Source: Halobacteriovorax sp. (GTDB taxonomy: Bacteria; Bdellovibrionota; Bacteriovoracia; Bacteriovoracales; Bacteriovoracaceae). From it: 35,956 nucleotides of DNA. The DNA is taken from positions 1-35,956 of the forward strand of contig JAIBDQ010000016.1 of the NCBI GenBank assembly GCA_024686135.1, in the 5' to 3' direction. Every line of letters starts with the position of its first letter. The stretch's first letter is position 1. Shown here piece after piece: positions 26,500-35,640 of the stretch. The position numbers and the translations under genes were made by a program. Below the pieces are notes generated by a model that was not told the DNA's origin, did no database searches, and saw only the letters and a program-made list of their open reading frames with translations.

Positions 26500-27386
26500 T
26501 TTTAGACCAGGTTATAGATGAACTTTTTCCTGCCTGCCAATTTGATCATATGGCGGCTTCAGTTATTAACTTTACTGATGGAAGTTTTGAATCCACTCAG
26601 AGAGGATATGACGGAGATATTTGGTTTGATCTGGCCAGTCTGACCAAGGTTTTAACTTTGGCCAATGCTTATCATCAGCACCCAAGTCTTTTTGGTGAAG
26701 ATGAAATCTTATTATTGGAGCATCGGGCGGGATTGCCTTCGTGGGGAAGGTTCTCACAAGAGGGATGGAGAGATACTGTTAATAAGTACTCTATTGTTGA
26801 TAGTCCCTACTTGTATTCAGATATATCTGCTCTAAGAACAATGATTGAAATTGAAAAAAAGAGCGGGAAAAAGTTAAGAGAACTATGTTCACCAACTTGG
26901 AGTGATGAACTGATGCATTGGCAAGATCTGCCTGAGTATTATCATTGCCCTGAGACAGGATATAGAAGAAAAAAAGTTATTCGAGGGCAGGTTCACGATG
27001 ATAATGCGTATGTGATCGGAGAGTTTTTATCCCATGCTGGACTTTTTGGAACGATAAAAGGTGTTTCAGAAACATTGTTAAATTTAGATGCTAAAACTGG
27101 CTTTATTGAACATATAAAAAAACTATTTGATACTGGAAAAAAATCAGGACGCTTTTTAAGAGGTTGGGATACTGTTGATACTCCCGAGCAAACTTTAGCC
27201 GGTCCCGGTTGTTCGTTGAATACTTTTGGTCATACGGGTTTTACTGGAACCTCAATCTGGATAGATGCTAATAAGAATCTTGGATGGGTTCTTTTAACCA
27301 ACTCAACTCAAAATTATTGGTACCATAGAAAAGCACTCAACGATCTCCGTAGAGGCCTAGGTGGAATTGTCTGGAAATCATCCTGA
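26496..27386 (+). CDS. Beta-lactamase-fold serine hydrolase (class C / penicillin-binding-protein-like)
   Basis: The 296-residue protein shows the three active-site motifs of the family: SxxK at S48-L-T-K51 in FDLASLTKV, the YxN-like Y107-S-D109 in YLYSDISAL, and HTG at 246-248 in FGHTGFTGTS. The middle stretch GQVHDDNAYVIGEFLSHAGLFGT is typical of COG1680-type proteins. No signal peptide is evident at the start, so it may be cytoplasmic, unlike most of the family. Possible substrates are peptides or esters from the cell wall, but none can be named. The ATG overlaps ppdK, which suggests co-translation with a central-metabolism gene. Confidence 0.82.
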   Translation: MILDQVIDELFPACQFDHMAASVINFTDGSFESTQRGYDGDIWFDLASLTKVLTLANAYHQHPSLFGEDEILLLEHRAGLPSWGRFSQEGWRDTVNKYSIVDSPYLYSDISALRTMIEIEKKSGKKLRELCSPTWSDELMHWQDLPEYYHCPETGYRRKKVIRGQVHDDNAYVIGEFLSHAGLFGTIKGVSETLLNLDAKTGFIEHIKKLFDTGKKSGRFLRGWDTVDTPEQTLAGPGCSLNTFGHTGFTGTSIWIDANKNLGWVLLTNSTQNYWYHRKALNDLRRGLGGIVWKSS

Positions 27387-27400
27387 TTTCAATGGCTTAT

Positions 27401-27409
27401 TGCTATAAT
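27401..27409 (+). promoter_or_regulatory. Extended -10 promoter candidate for the large lipoprotein
   Basis: TGCTATAAT is a consensus extended -10 element (TGn then TATAAT) in the 94-base gap before the lipoprotein gene. No convincing -35 box lies upstream, which extended -10 promoters do not require. A start near 27416 would leave a leader of about 65 bases. The rest of the gap is AT-rich and shows nothing else recognisable. Confidence 0.5.
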
Positions 27410-27480
27410 TTAGTTAAAATTTTTCATTTTTTTTGCCGAAAAGATACCTGAGAGTAGATTCACTATAAAGGTAGATTTTC

Positions 27481-30400
27481 ATGAAAAGAATTAGCTTAAT
27501 CCTTCTAATGGCTTTGTCCGTAAGTCTTGTTTCTTGTTCCTGGCTTGGAATGGGAGATCGAACTGTTAGTTTTAGATCTCTAGCTAACCCAACTGGCGAT
27601 ATAGAGCATTTATTAGGAATTGATAGACTCCATTATTATATTAATGAGTTTTCAAATTTTCAGGAAGGAAAACTTGATGATGAAGTTATTGATGCTTTAA
27701 GAGCAATTAAACCACAAGATTTGATAGATGAAGGCTATTCCGTAACTCAGCTTAAAAAGGCCCAGAATTATGACCTGATGATTTGGAAATACTTAAAACG
27801 TCATTATCCAGATCTTCATGCACCTAAGGATCAAGTAAAATGGGGATATAACTTTTTAAAAAATAAGTTGAATGAAGCCTTTAGCTTAAGACCTACAAAG
27901 TTGGAAGAAATTCTATATCATGATGATTTTGTCGTGCCGGGTGAAGAAGCTGAGAAGCTCATATTAACAAATGTAAATCCAGAAACTCAAACTCTTGATA
28001 GTGGCCACTATATTTCTAACAGAACAACCAGAGCTGCCTTTTGGGATGCTGTTGCAAAAGATCGAAAGGTTGAGTTTCATCTAGGAGATAGTAGGGAGTT
28101 CTTAAAAAATATCTCTCGCAATGAAGGTGAGATTCTTTATGAGTTAAAACCAATGGCAAGAAACTATAATAAAATATTTCTTGTGAAGTATCCGGGTGAC
28201 AGCTCTTACAGACTTGCTATTACAAATGTTGGCGGCGCTGATCGCTTAGAGCATCTCGTTCACCATCTTTCTTTAAGTAAGTTATCAAATAAGGTACTTA
28301 AAAATAAGGTTGAGATTTATGGAAACTTAGAAGAGTTTCATGAAAGACTCTTTAAGAAATTAACGGGTCAAATGAAGCATTTACCTAAAGCAAACCGAGT
28401 TATTATTGGTCAAAAAGGGGCAATTGATGGCGTGTTTAATCTTCATTGGAAAATTGAAGGAATGCGCGCTCTTTATAAATCCAATAAAGCAGATCTTAAA
28501 ACAAAGATTGGACCTGCACATTTTTCAACTCTCGAAGGCATACTTAAAGGGACGGATACAGACTTTGATATCTTTAGTATTAAAAAAGTTGTTGAAAACT
28601 CTTACGATAAAGTTAAGTCCACGGTCGAAGGTAGCGAAGGCTTTAAACCACCGGTTTTTAGAAAGTTTAGTTCTGACAACACCACGACTGAAATGGCCGA
28701 TTATGTTTTTAAAAATCAGGCTGGAAAAGAAGTGCGCTGGAGAGTTATTGGAAATGTATGGGGAGATGAAATTGTTCCTCTTGCTAAAGCCTTAAAAGCT
28801 ACAGGTAATAAAAATGTAACTTATATGGGTACTACAGGAGCTTTTCAAGGAAAAGGCTACGAAGTTGGGGATCTCGTGATTCCTTCTCACGCCAGAGATG
28901 CTAAAGGAAAAATTAAGTTTCGTGGCTCTGCCATGAATATTGAAGGAGCAAAAGTTGGAGGTGTGGTAGAACATGTCCCTTCACCATTCACTGAAACAGT
29001 TTCTTGGTTTAACGCTACTAAAAATAAAGCTGACATGGTTGAAATTGAAACGAACTATTTAGCTCGTATTTTCAATGGTGCTCAAGATCATATGCGTGCC
29101 TATCTTCTCGTTTCAGATATTGTTGGAACTGAGGGAGAGAGTCTTGCCCATGCGAGTAGTAGTAAAAGAAGAAAAAGTCTTAATAATCTTCTTAATGCTC
29201 TATTTAAAAGAGATAAGGCCGTATCACCTAAAGCCGTTGAGGAAGTTTACGATACAAAGGTAGAAAAACTGAGAGGTATTATTGATGATGTCTTTGGGTC
29301 AAAAGGCGCAACTTTAAGATATTATCTTTTTGCTCACTTTAAAGATCAGCCAATCCCATCGATTGATGATCTAAAAGCTTTTGAAGCTAGTTTCCCAAAT
29401 TTCTCTGATAATTATTTTAATCAAAGACTAGTTTCTTCTAGCGAGGCCCTTGCCAATATCGTAAGAAGAATTACTGATGAAGATGCTATGCCAAAAATTG
29501 GTGTTGATAAAGAGTTCGTAGAAGGAAAATGGCATCCCAAAAATGGAAAAATGAAGATTCAAATTTATGCTAGTTCAGTAGCTCAAGAAGCTCGCTTTAA
29601 AGCCGCTCTTGAGGAATTTGAAGATATGGTTGATGATGTTTCAAACTGGAGTGAGTTTGAAGTCGTCAGAGGTCCACCCCCTGCAGGTATGGTTACAGTT
29701 AAGCCTGATAATTATGTAGATCAGGATTTTTTAGTAAAGGTTTACGCAGAAGCTGGTTTTAGACAAGCTGGATTAGATTACGAAATTACTTATAACGGAA
29801 ATATAAAATATCATTTTTTACCAACAGAAAAACAAACCAAAGTATGTGATGCCGCAAAGAAATTTTGCTCATTGGCCTACTTCGCTCCGGATAGTTCTAC
29901 AAGAGAACTACTAGACAGACTTAGTAGTATCAACGGAATTAATCCTCAACAAAAATTAAAAGAATTTGTAACGCAAATGGATGGTGAGATCAAAGCCTTT
30001 AGAGGTGACTTTAAAGGAACAGTCCAGATGACGACTGTGAGTAGTTTGCCGGATGGACGTTTAGCAGAAATTGTTCCCGAGTATAGCAAAGCAAAAGGTC
30101 TTGTTGTTAATTTAAAGATCACAAATGCGGGTAAGAACAACCCTATGGTCGTTCTTGAAGAGATGGCCCATTTGAAACAAATTATATCTAGGAGTGGTTA
30201 TGGACAGTTCAATTCCACTGAAGGATATTTTGGAAACCCTATGCTTTGGGCTGAGGCGACTAAGAATGCTGAGTTTGGTTCTGCAAGAAGTCAGGCATTT
30301 TTAGCTAAGGCCGAAATTGATGCTATGGATGTTGTTACTAATGATCTGTTGGAAGATTTCGGTATTGAAGGTAACTCTGATGTGAATCAATATCTTCAGA

Positions 30401-31335
30401 AGAGGAAAGCTCATGCGACAAAACAGTACGCAGAACTAAAAAAACTTGAAAAGGTAGAGAAGAAACAACGAAATATCATGGCAAAACAATGGACTGCGGT
30501 TCAAAAGCAAATGCAAGATGCGAATCTAAAGCTTGATGACTATATCGCTCAAGGAAATAGAAAAAAGGTTGTTGAGTTAATTAATACCTTCATGCCGTGG
30601 GAAGATATGGAGCCGACAGAAGTGGCGGCTTGGCAAAAATGGCTTAAGGTCATGGAAAAACCTACAACAAATAAGAAAAATAAAGTTCTCATGTTCAGAG
30701 GCCTTGAAGGGGATCTCGTTAGAGAAGGTGCTAACGAGGGAGAATTTTTTCTTATGGCAAAGCTTTTAACTAAAAACCAAGGGAATTACACCAGAAGACT
30801 TCGTTCACTTAAAACTTATAGAACTAAGATGGTAAAAAAGATTGGTGTACAGGTAAATACCGGAATACCTTCACTTGCTTCTATTATGCAGGCCCATAGT
30901 CATGAACCTAACGGTTCCCCTTATTTATCTGCATCAGACTTCAGTACGGCCAGTTCGTTCTCAGATGGTGATAGAGGAGGCTATTCAATGGCCGCAATCT
31001 TTATGGATAAGGATCGATTTATGACAAACGCCATAAGTGATTATGGGGAAATGGAAAGAATGTTACCGTTAATAGTTTTCCCCGACGAGATTGTTGCTAT
31101 GGGAATGGAAGATCCAGATGATTATGGTGGAATGGATCAAACAAAGTTTTTCAACGATATTAAACAAAAGATTGGAAGATCCGTGACCGCCAAAGAAAAG
31201 AATGGCAGAAGCTCATGGAATAAGTTAAATCCTACAAGAGAGTGGTGGGATTCGATTAACCCAAAAGGAGTGACTGTTGCAAAATCGCCGAAGACTTGTA
31301 AAAAGATAATGCAACTCTTCCTAGGCAATTTGTAA
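27481..31335 (+). CDS. Large multidomain lipoprotein with nucleoside-phosphorylase-like and ADP-ribosyltransferase-like domains
   Basis: The 1284-residue protein starts with a lipoprotein signal peptide (lipobox LVSC, Cys19). Residues 20-390 are unrecognised. Residues about 400-560 read as a purine nucleoside phosphorylase/MTAN-like domain: GTTGAFQGKGYEVGDLVIP (450-468), HVPSPFTETVSW (498-509), VEIET (520-524) and LLVSDIVG (542-549). E523 and D546 are 23 residues apart, the same spacing as Glu174 and Asp197 of E. coli MTAN. Residues about 690-990 include VLEEMAHLKQ (891-900), like a zincin HExxH helix with Glu for the first His. Residues about 1065-1215 fit an R-S-E ADP-ribosyltransferase: R1073 in FRG, SPYLSAS (1146-1152) and E1190-x-E1192 followed by RMLP. 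These domain calls are by eye. An outer-membrane or secreted enzymatic effector is the inference. Confidence 0.6.
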   Translation: MKRISLILLMALSVSLVSCSWLGMGDRTVSFRSLANPTGDIEHLLGIDRLHYYINEFSNFQEGKLDDEVIDALRAIKPQDLIDEGYSVTQLKKAQNYDLMIWKYLKRHYPDLHAPKDQVKWGYNFLKNKLNEAFSLRPTKLEEILYHDDFVVPGEEAEKLILTNVNPETQTLDSGHYISNRTTRAAFWDAVAKDRKVEFHLGDSREFLKNISRNEGEILYELKPMARNYNKIFLVKYPGDSSYRLAITNVGGADRLEHLVHHLSLSKLSNKVLKNKVEIYGNLEEFHERLFKKLTGQMKHLPKANRVIIGQKGAIDGVFNLHWKIEGMRALYKSNKADLKTKIGPAHFSTLEGILKGTDTDFDIFSIKKVVENSYDKVKSTVEGSEGFKPPVFRKFSSDNTTTEMADYVFKNQAGKEVRWRVIGNVWGDEIVPLAKALKATGNKNVTYMGTTGAFQGKGYEVGDLVIPSHARDAKGKIKFRGSAMNIEGAKVGGVVEHVPSPFTETVSWFNATKNKADMVEIETNYLARIFNGAQDHMRAYLLVSDIVGTEGESLAHASSSKRRKSLNNLLNALFKRDKAVSPKAVEEVYDTKVEKLRGIIDDVFGSKGATLRYYLFAHFKDQPIPSIDDLKAFEASFPNFSDNYFNQRLVSSSEALANIVRRITDEDAMPKIGVDKEFVEGKWHPKNGKMKIQIYASSVAQEARFKAALEEFEDMVDDVSNWSEFEVVRGPPPAGMVTVKPDNYVDQDFLVKVYAEAGFRQAGLDYEITYNGNIKYHFLPTEKQTKVCDAAKKFCSLAYFAPDSSTRELLDRLSSINGINPQQKLKEFVTQMDGEIKAFRGDFKGTVQMTTVSSLPDGRLAEIVPEYSKAKGLVVNLKITNAGKNNPMVVLEEMAHLKQIISRSGYGQFNSTEGYFGNPMLWAEATKNAEFGSARSQAFLAKAEIDAMDVVTNDLLEDFGIEGNSDVNQYLQKRKAHATKQYAELKKLEKVEKKQRNIMAKQWTAVQKQMQDANLKLDDYIAQGNRKKVVELINTFMPWEDMEPTEVAAWQKWLKVMEKPTTNKKNKVLMFRGLEGDLVREGANEGEFFLMAKLLTKNQGNYTRRLRSLKTYRTKMVKKIGVQVNTGIPSLASIMQAHSHEPNGSPYLSASDFSTASSFSDGDRGGYSMAAIFMDKDRFMTNAISDYGEMERMLPLIVFPDEIVAMGMEDPDDYGGMDQTKFFNDIKQKIGRSVTAKEKNGRSSWNKLNPTREWWDSINPKGVTVAKSPKTCKKIMQLFLGNL

Positions 31336-31350
31336 GTTAATCTTTAAAAT

Positions 31351-32781
31351 TTGATGATGATTTATAATAGTAAAGATTTAATTGAGCGAAAGGAGAATAT
31401 CAAAAAGATATTCTTCTACCGTATTTGTGGAACAGGAATGGGGGCGGCTGCTTGCTTGTTAAAAGAGGCAGGATACGAAATCGTTGGGGGAGATAGTCTT
31501 TTTAATCCACCCATGAGCACTTATCTTGAAAACTTAGATATTCCACTTCACCAACTTAATGATATAAATGCAGACTTTTTGAAAGAATTTGACCTCATTG
31601 TCGTGGGAAATGTTGTCCCTCGAGACTCAGATGATGCGAAGCTCGTTGAGTCATTAGATGTTCCCTTAACTTCTTTTCCTTCGGCACTTGGTGGTCTTGT
31701 TTTAAAGGGCCGAAAAACGATTGGTCTTTCGGGGACTCATGGGAAGACGACAACGACTTACTTTGCCACTCAAATGTTTGAGAAGCTTGGGGCAGCGCCA
31801 GGATATTTTATTGGCGGTGTTTTGGAAGGAAAAAATAGCTCAGCTCTTGGAGCTGGAGACTATTTCTTCTTAGAGGCCGATGAATACGACTGTGCCTATT
31901 TTGACAAAGTTTCAAAGTTTAGAAGATATGAACTTCATAATTTAGTTATTACTTCAATAGAATTTGATCACGCAGATATCTTCACTTCTATTGAAGATAT
32001 TAAAGACCAATTCAGATCTTTGCTAAAAGAAATTGATGGTAGGGTGATTGCCTGTTCCGACTATCCTGAAACAGTGTCTCTTCTTAAGGAACTATCTAAA
32101 GAAGCTCTATTTTATGGAGATGATGCGGAATTGGGTCCTCGAATAATTGAAGCCCATAGTGACTCTACCATTTTTGAAATAAAGATCGGCGGAGCTAATG
32201 AAAAATTTGAAACTTCAGCGGTAGGGCTTCACAATATTAAAAATATTGCTTCACTAATTCTTTTTGCTCACGCTGAAGGATTTGAGTTAAATAAAATTAA
32301 AGACTCTGTTAAAGACTTGTCTCTTGTTAAACGAAGACAAGAAATAAGAGGCTGGCATAATGGCGCAGCTATTATTGATGATTTTGCCCATCACCCAAGA
32401 GCTGTAGAGGCAACACTGCAGGCCATTTCCCAGAGATATCCAGATCGAGATCTTAATGTTCTGTTTGAGCCACATTCCGCCACGGCCAGAAGTAACGTAT
32501 TTCAGGAAGATTTCCAGAGGGCATTTCTGTCCGCCGATAATTTGGCCATAACTAAACTAAAGAGATCGACCACTGTAAAGGATGCTGGTGATCTTGATTT
32601 AGTAGGGATGAAGACAAGTTTAGAAAAAGAAGATGTGAAGACTCAGATTTTATCTAAATTAGATGAAGTGATTTCTTGGGTTAAAGACCATAGTTCTGAA
32701 AAAAGTATTATACTAGTTCTAAGTAATGGAACATGTTTAGGATTATGGGAATCAGACTTTGTTAAGAACCTTAAAAAATAG
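31351..32781 (+). CDS. mpl: UDP-N-acetylmuramate:L-alanyl-gamma-D-glutamyl-meso-diaminopimelate ligase
   Basis: The 476-residue Mur-ligase relative attaches the recycled tripeptide L-Ala-D-Glu-mDAP to UDP-MurNAc. Seen: the N-terminal YRICGTGMGAAACLL, typical of Mpl rather than MurC (IHFVGIGGSGM), the ATP-binding loop SGTHGKTTTTYF, EADEYDCAYFDK, and the C-terminal DDFAHHPRAVEATL with EPHSATARSNVF. Start is ambiguous: TTG 31351, ATG 31354 and ATG 31357 are in frame. None has a clear ribosome binding site, while an AAAGGAG sits inside the frame a few codons later. The gene follows the lipoprotein by 15 bases and overlaps the next gene by 23 bases. The presence of mpl indicates meso-DAP peptidoglycan recycling. 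Confidence 0.93.
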   Translation: MMMIYNSKDLIERKENIKKIFFYRICGTGMGAAACLLKEAGYEIVGGDSLFNPPMSTYLENLDIPLHQLNDINADFLKEFDLIVVGNVVPRDSDDAKLVESLDVPLTSFPSALGGLVLKGRKTIGLSGTHGKTTTTYFATQMFEKLGAAPGYFIGGVLEGKNSSALGAGDYFFLEADEYDCAYFDKVSKFRRYELHNLVITSIEFDHADIFTSIEDIKDQFRSLLKEIDGRVIACSDYPETVSLLKELSKEALFYGDDAELGPRIIEAHSDSTIFEIKIGGANEKFETSAVGLHNIKNIASLILFAHAEGFELNKIKDSVKDLSLVKRRQEIRGWHNGAAIIDDFAHHPRAVEATLQAISQRYPDRDLNVLFEPHSATARSNVFQEDFQRAFLSADNLAITKLKRSTTVKDAGDLDLVGMKTSLEKEDVKTQILSKLDEVISWVKDHSSEKSIILVLSNGTCLGLWESDFVKNLKK

Positions 32782-34474
32782 TTTTTTAATCTTTTGTCTT
32801 TTACTTTCAAATGCATTTGGAAGACCAGCTCCTGTTTTAAAAATCAAAGGCCGAGATAATAAAATTATTAATGAGTACCTTAAAAAGCATAAGGTTTTCT
32901 TTAAAGAGGAATGTTCGCCAGGCACGGAACAGAAATACTGGAATTTATATAGCAAATTTAAAGGTGATGGACATTATATCCCCATGCTTTCCAACGATAA
33001 GTTAGATCGTTTGACTATCAATAGATTTATCCCAGAGTTGGAAAGAAAGGTTTCCTGGATAAAGTCGGTTAAGAAAGATGTCGAAAAGGCCAAAAACTTC
33101 AAACCTTACTTAAAAGAATTAGAGGCCTTAGAGGAAAGTTATCATAAACTTGTAGACTATAAACAAGACTACTATGAAAGCGAGTCCAAAACGGTTAGAA
33201 GAAAAGCTAGGAACAAATCCAAATACTCATTAATAAAATTTAAAGTCAATTTTAGAAAGTTTCTCGAAAAAATACAATTTCTTGTGAGCTATCGCTTTCC
33301 TGTTGATCATGTTGAATTGCGAGAAACTTATGATTTAGTAAAAGAAAAAAGAACAGATGAGGAAAGGAAAAGGTCTAATGAGATTTATTTTTACAGAAAG
33401 ATTGTTCAAGACGGGGCCCTCAATCCTAACCGCAGCAAGAGCGATAAGTTTTTAAGAGCAAATCTAGATAATGTTATAAGGGAGTTTCAGAAAAAGACGG
33501 ACATCATAGATGAAAACTTAAGATATGACTTAAACTCAGCTTTTTCTGGTTTAGAGCGAATCTTAAAGAGGGGGAAAAAATATCAGGTAAAGAGACTTGG
33601 TGAATGGGAAAACCGAACACAACGAAACCTTGAGTTTTATAAACGCCTCCAAAATAATATAGTTCTAGAAGGTAAGAAAAAACTAACAGCTGATGACTTA
33701 GTAAAAGAAAGAGTTTCAGGAAGATATGCCTTAAAGAAATACGTATTAGAAAAAGAAGCCGAATCCTTTAAGTTTTGGATGAAAGAGAGTGAGTTAAATC
33801 GTGCTCTTTTTTCAATTGAAACTATTCTCTACAATGAAGTAGGGGCCATTGACGGAAAAGATGCCCTTGAACGAAAAGATGTAACCCAAGTAGTAATAAA
33901 TCGAAGATTTCTTAAAGAATACAATCAGATCGACTCAAGTGAGCCCTTCTACGATTATGTAAATCAGAGAAGTGATGGAAAACCTATGGTGAAATACCCT
34001 TGGCTAAATTTACTTTTTAAAGAAGGTGAGTTTAGTTTTACCTACTTTTTTATTGGCGGAAGTTTGAGGATCTTTTGCCCCGAGCAAACTAGATATGGAA
34101 AGATTCTAAGAAAGCAGAACCTCTTTTTGGCAATGAAGTTACTTCGAAATCCGAACCCCAAATTTAATGCTGTTAGGTACTTTAGCCGTGCAGCGATGCT
34201 TGGACGAATTGATATGCGGGACTTGTGGGAAGACTTTGAGCCGTTGCCTGAGCGTGTCGGAAAGATAATCAAAAATGATGCACACTTAAAAAAGGCATTA
34301 CGTAAAAACTCTTATCAATTCTTCTATCAATTCAAGAATGACCAGAACCATCTTTATAAGGTCTTGGAAATTAAAGAAAAAACTTATGTCTATGACCCAA
34401 AAAATAAGAGGTTCTATAAATACAGAAATCCTCACTATTTTACCTATTTTAAGAAAACTATAAAACGCCCTTAA
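32759..34474 (+). CDS. Secreted protein of unknown function, distant SleB-like cell-wall hydrolase pattern
   Basis: The 571-residue product begins with a Sec signal peptide (about 1-21, FLIFCLLLSNAFG). The start is TTG 32759 inside the end of mpl; no in-frame ATG would keep the signal peptide. Residues 80-340 are highly charged and helical, rich in Lys, Glu and Arg. The C-terminal third has IETILYNEVGAIDGKDALERKD with DVTQVVINRRF, which resembles the Glu helix and following VVLNR of SleB/CwlJ (Hydrolase_2) enzymes; E360 would be the catalytic Glu. A later FNAVRYFSRAA may stand for the GAthF region. This resemblance is weak. Adjacency to mpl fits a peptidoglycan role. Length is well above plain SleB domains. 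Confidence 0.5.
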   Translation: MLRTLKNSFLIFCLLLSNAFGRPAPVLKIKGRDNKIINEYLKKHKVFFKEECSPGTEQKYWNLYSKFKGDGHYIPMLSNDKLDRLTINRFIPELERKVSWIKSVKKDVEKAKNFKPYLKELEALEESYHKLVDYKQDYYESESKTVRRKARNKSKYSLIKFKVNFRKFLEKIQFLVSYRFPVDHVELRETYDLVKEKRTDEERKRSNEIYFYRKIVQDGALNPNRSKSDKFLRANLDNVIREFQKKTDIIDENLRYDLNSAFSGLERILKRGKKYQVKRLGEWENRTQRNLEFYKRLQNNIVLEGKKKLTADDLVKERVSGRYALKKYVLEKEAESFKFWMKESELNRALFSIETILYNEVGAIDGKDALERKDVTQVVINRRFLKEYNQIDSSEPFYDYVNQRSDGKPMVKYPWLNLLFKEGEFSFTYFFIGGSLRIFCPEQTRYGKILRKQNLFLAMKLLRNPNPKFNAVRYFSRAAMLGRIDMRDLWEDFEPLPERVGKIIKNDAHLKKALRKNSYQFFYQFKNDQNHLYKVLEIKEKTYVYDPKNKRFYKYRNPHYFTYFKKTIKRP

Positions 34475-34478
34475 ACCA

Positions 34479-34507
34479 TTGTTTACTCAAGTTAATCTAT
34501 GTATAGT
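34479..34507 (+). promoter_or_regulatory. Sigma70-type promoter candidate for metK
   Basis: TTGTTT (34479-34484) and TATAGT (34502-34507) are separated by 17 bases. Transcription would begin near 34514, leaving a leader of about 50 bases. The leader shows short GTAC repeats, but I see no SAM-riboswitch fold in it. Confidence 0.5.
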
Positions 34508-34555
34508 TCCCCGTACAAAAAATGTACTCTAAAGTACTGACGCTTAGCGAATAAT

Positions 34556-34559
34556 GGAG
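34556..34559 (+). promoter_or_regulatory. Ribosome binding site deciding the metK start
   Basis: GGAG lies six bases before ATG 34566. It favours that start over the ATG at 34554, which overlaps the binding site itself. Confidence 0.6.
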
Positions 34560-34565
34560 CTTAAC

Positions 34566-35591
34566 ATGTTAAAAGATTACGTATTTACTTCTGAGTCTGT
34601 GACCGAAGGTCACCCTGATAAAATGGCCGATGGAATCTCTGATTCTGTACTGGATGCCATGCTTGCCCAAGATCCAAAATCTAGAGTTGCTTGTGAGACA
34701 ATGATCACAACAGGTCTTGTTGTTCTTGCTGGTGAGATTACAACTAAAGCACAAGTAGATTTTCAAGAAATCGTAAGAAATAAGATTAAAGATATTGGTT
34801 ATGACCATAGTGATAAAGGTTTTGACTGTAACACTTGTTCAGTAATGGTTGCTCTTGATAAGCAATCACCAGATATCGCCCAAGGTGTAAACGAAGGCGA
34901 GGGTTCATTTGCAGAACAAGGTGCTGGTGACCAAGGGTTAATGTTTGGTTACGCCGTTAATGAAACAGACAGTTTCATGCCATTAACAATTGATTTATCT
35001 CATAAGCTTGCAGCGAAACTTTCTGAAGTTCGTAAAACTGGACCTCTTCCTCTTCTAAGAGCTGATGGTAAAACACAAGTTAGTGCTCAATACGTAGATG
35101 GTAAAATTTCACGTTTAGACGCTATCGTAGTTTCTACTCAGCACGCTGAAGAGATGACTCTTAAGCAAGTTCAAGAAGGTATTAGAGAAGAAGTTATTAA
35201 TAAAGTAGTTCCTGCTAACCTAATAGATAACGATACTAAATTCTTCATCAACCCAACTGGTAAATTTGTTATCGGTGGACCTATGGGTGACTGTGGTCTT
35301 ACTGGACGTAAAATCATCGTAGATACATACGGTGGACACGGAGCTCACGGTGGTGGTGCTTTTTCTGGAAAAGACCCTTCAAAAGTTGACCGTTCAGCTG
35401 CCTATGCTACGAGGCATATCGCTAAGCATATTGTAGCTGCTGGGCTTGCAGAGAGGGCCCTAGTGCAAGTTGCTTACGCAATTGGTGTTGCTGAGCCAAT
35501 GTCATTATTAGTTGATACGTTTGGAACAGAGACTGTCGACGTTGCAAAAATCAATAATAAGATGGTCCTTGGTTTTAATAAAATTTTATAG
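34566..35591 (+). CDS. metK: S-adenosylmethionine synthetase, C-terminally truncated
   Basis: The enzyme makes SAM from ATP and methionine. From ATG 34566 the frame gives 341 residues; the family usually has 380-400. Seen: [18 protein letters not shown] at the N-terminus, [37 protein letters not shown] and [20 protein letters not shown], all intact. The match holds to [24 protein letters not shown] and then stops. The expected FDLRP...YGHFGR end (about 45-50 residues) is missing, and I found it in none of the three forward frames downstream. The sequence beyond belongs to a RadC gene. Truncated MetK would probably be inactive, and MetK is normally essential, so an assembly join or an insertion is suspected. 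Confidence 0.85.
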   Translation: MLKDYVFTSESVTEGHPDKMADGISDSVLDAMLAQDPKSRVACETMITTGLVVLAGEITTKAQVDFQEIVRNKIKDIGYDHSDKGFDCNTCSVMVALDKQSPDIAQGVNEGEGSFAEQGAGDQGLMFGYAVNETDSFMPLTIDLSHKLAAKLSEVRKTGPLPLLRADGKTQVSAQYVDGKISRLDAIVVSTQHAEEMTLKQVQEGIREEVINKVVPANLIDNDTKFFINPTGKFVIGGPMGDCGLTGRKIIVDTYGGHGAHGGGAFSGKDPSKVDRSAAYATRHIAKHIVAAGLAERALVQVAYAIGVAEPMSLLVDTFGTETVDVAKINNKMVLGFNKIL

Positions 35592-35640
35592 TGATCATTG
35601 TTTTAAAATTAACTGGCATTAGCATCAGATACAACTTTAT
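35545..35640. other. Junction between metK and unrelated sequence
   Basis: Similarity to MetK ends near 35550-35575, and RadC-coding sequence begins at 35641 on the other strand. The spacer shows no transposon end, target duplication or recognisable attachment site. The exact join cannot be placed without a homologous intact metK. Confidence 0.6.

Noticed and set aside
28406-28795. 129-codon forward frame within the large lipoprotein
   Set aside because: Shadow of the correct frame. The host frame is continuous and shows domain motifs across this stretch.
34508-34565. SAM-sensing riboswitch in the metK leader
   Set aside because: The leader is only about 50 bases. The GTAC repeats give at most four-base stems, and I see no known SAM-aptamer core.
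35592-35640. Transposon end or attachment site at the metK-radC junction
   Set aside because: I found no terminal inverted repeat, direct repeat of metK sequence or tRNA-like end here; only the short palindrome TGATCA is visible.
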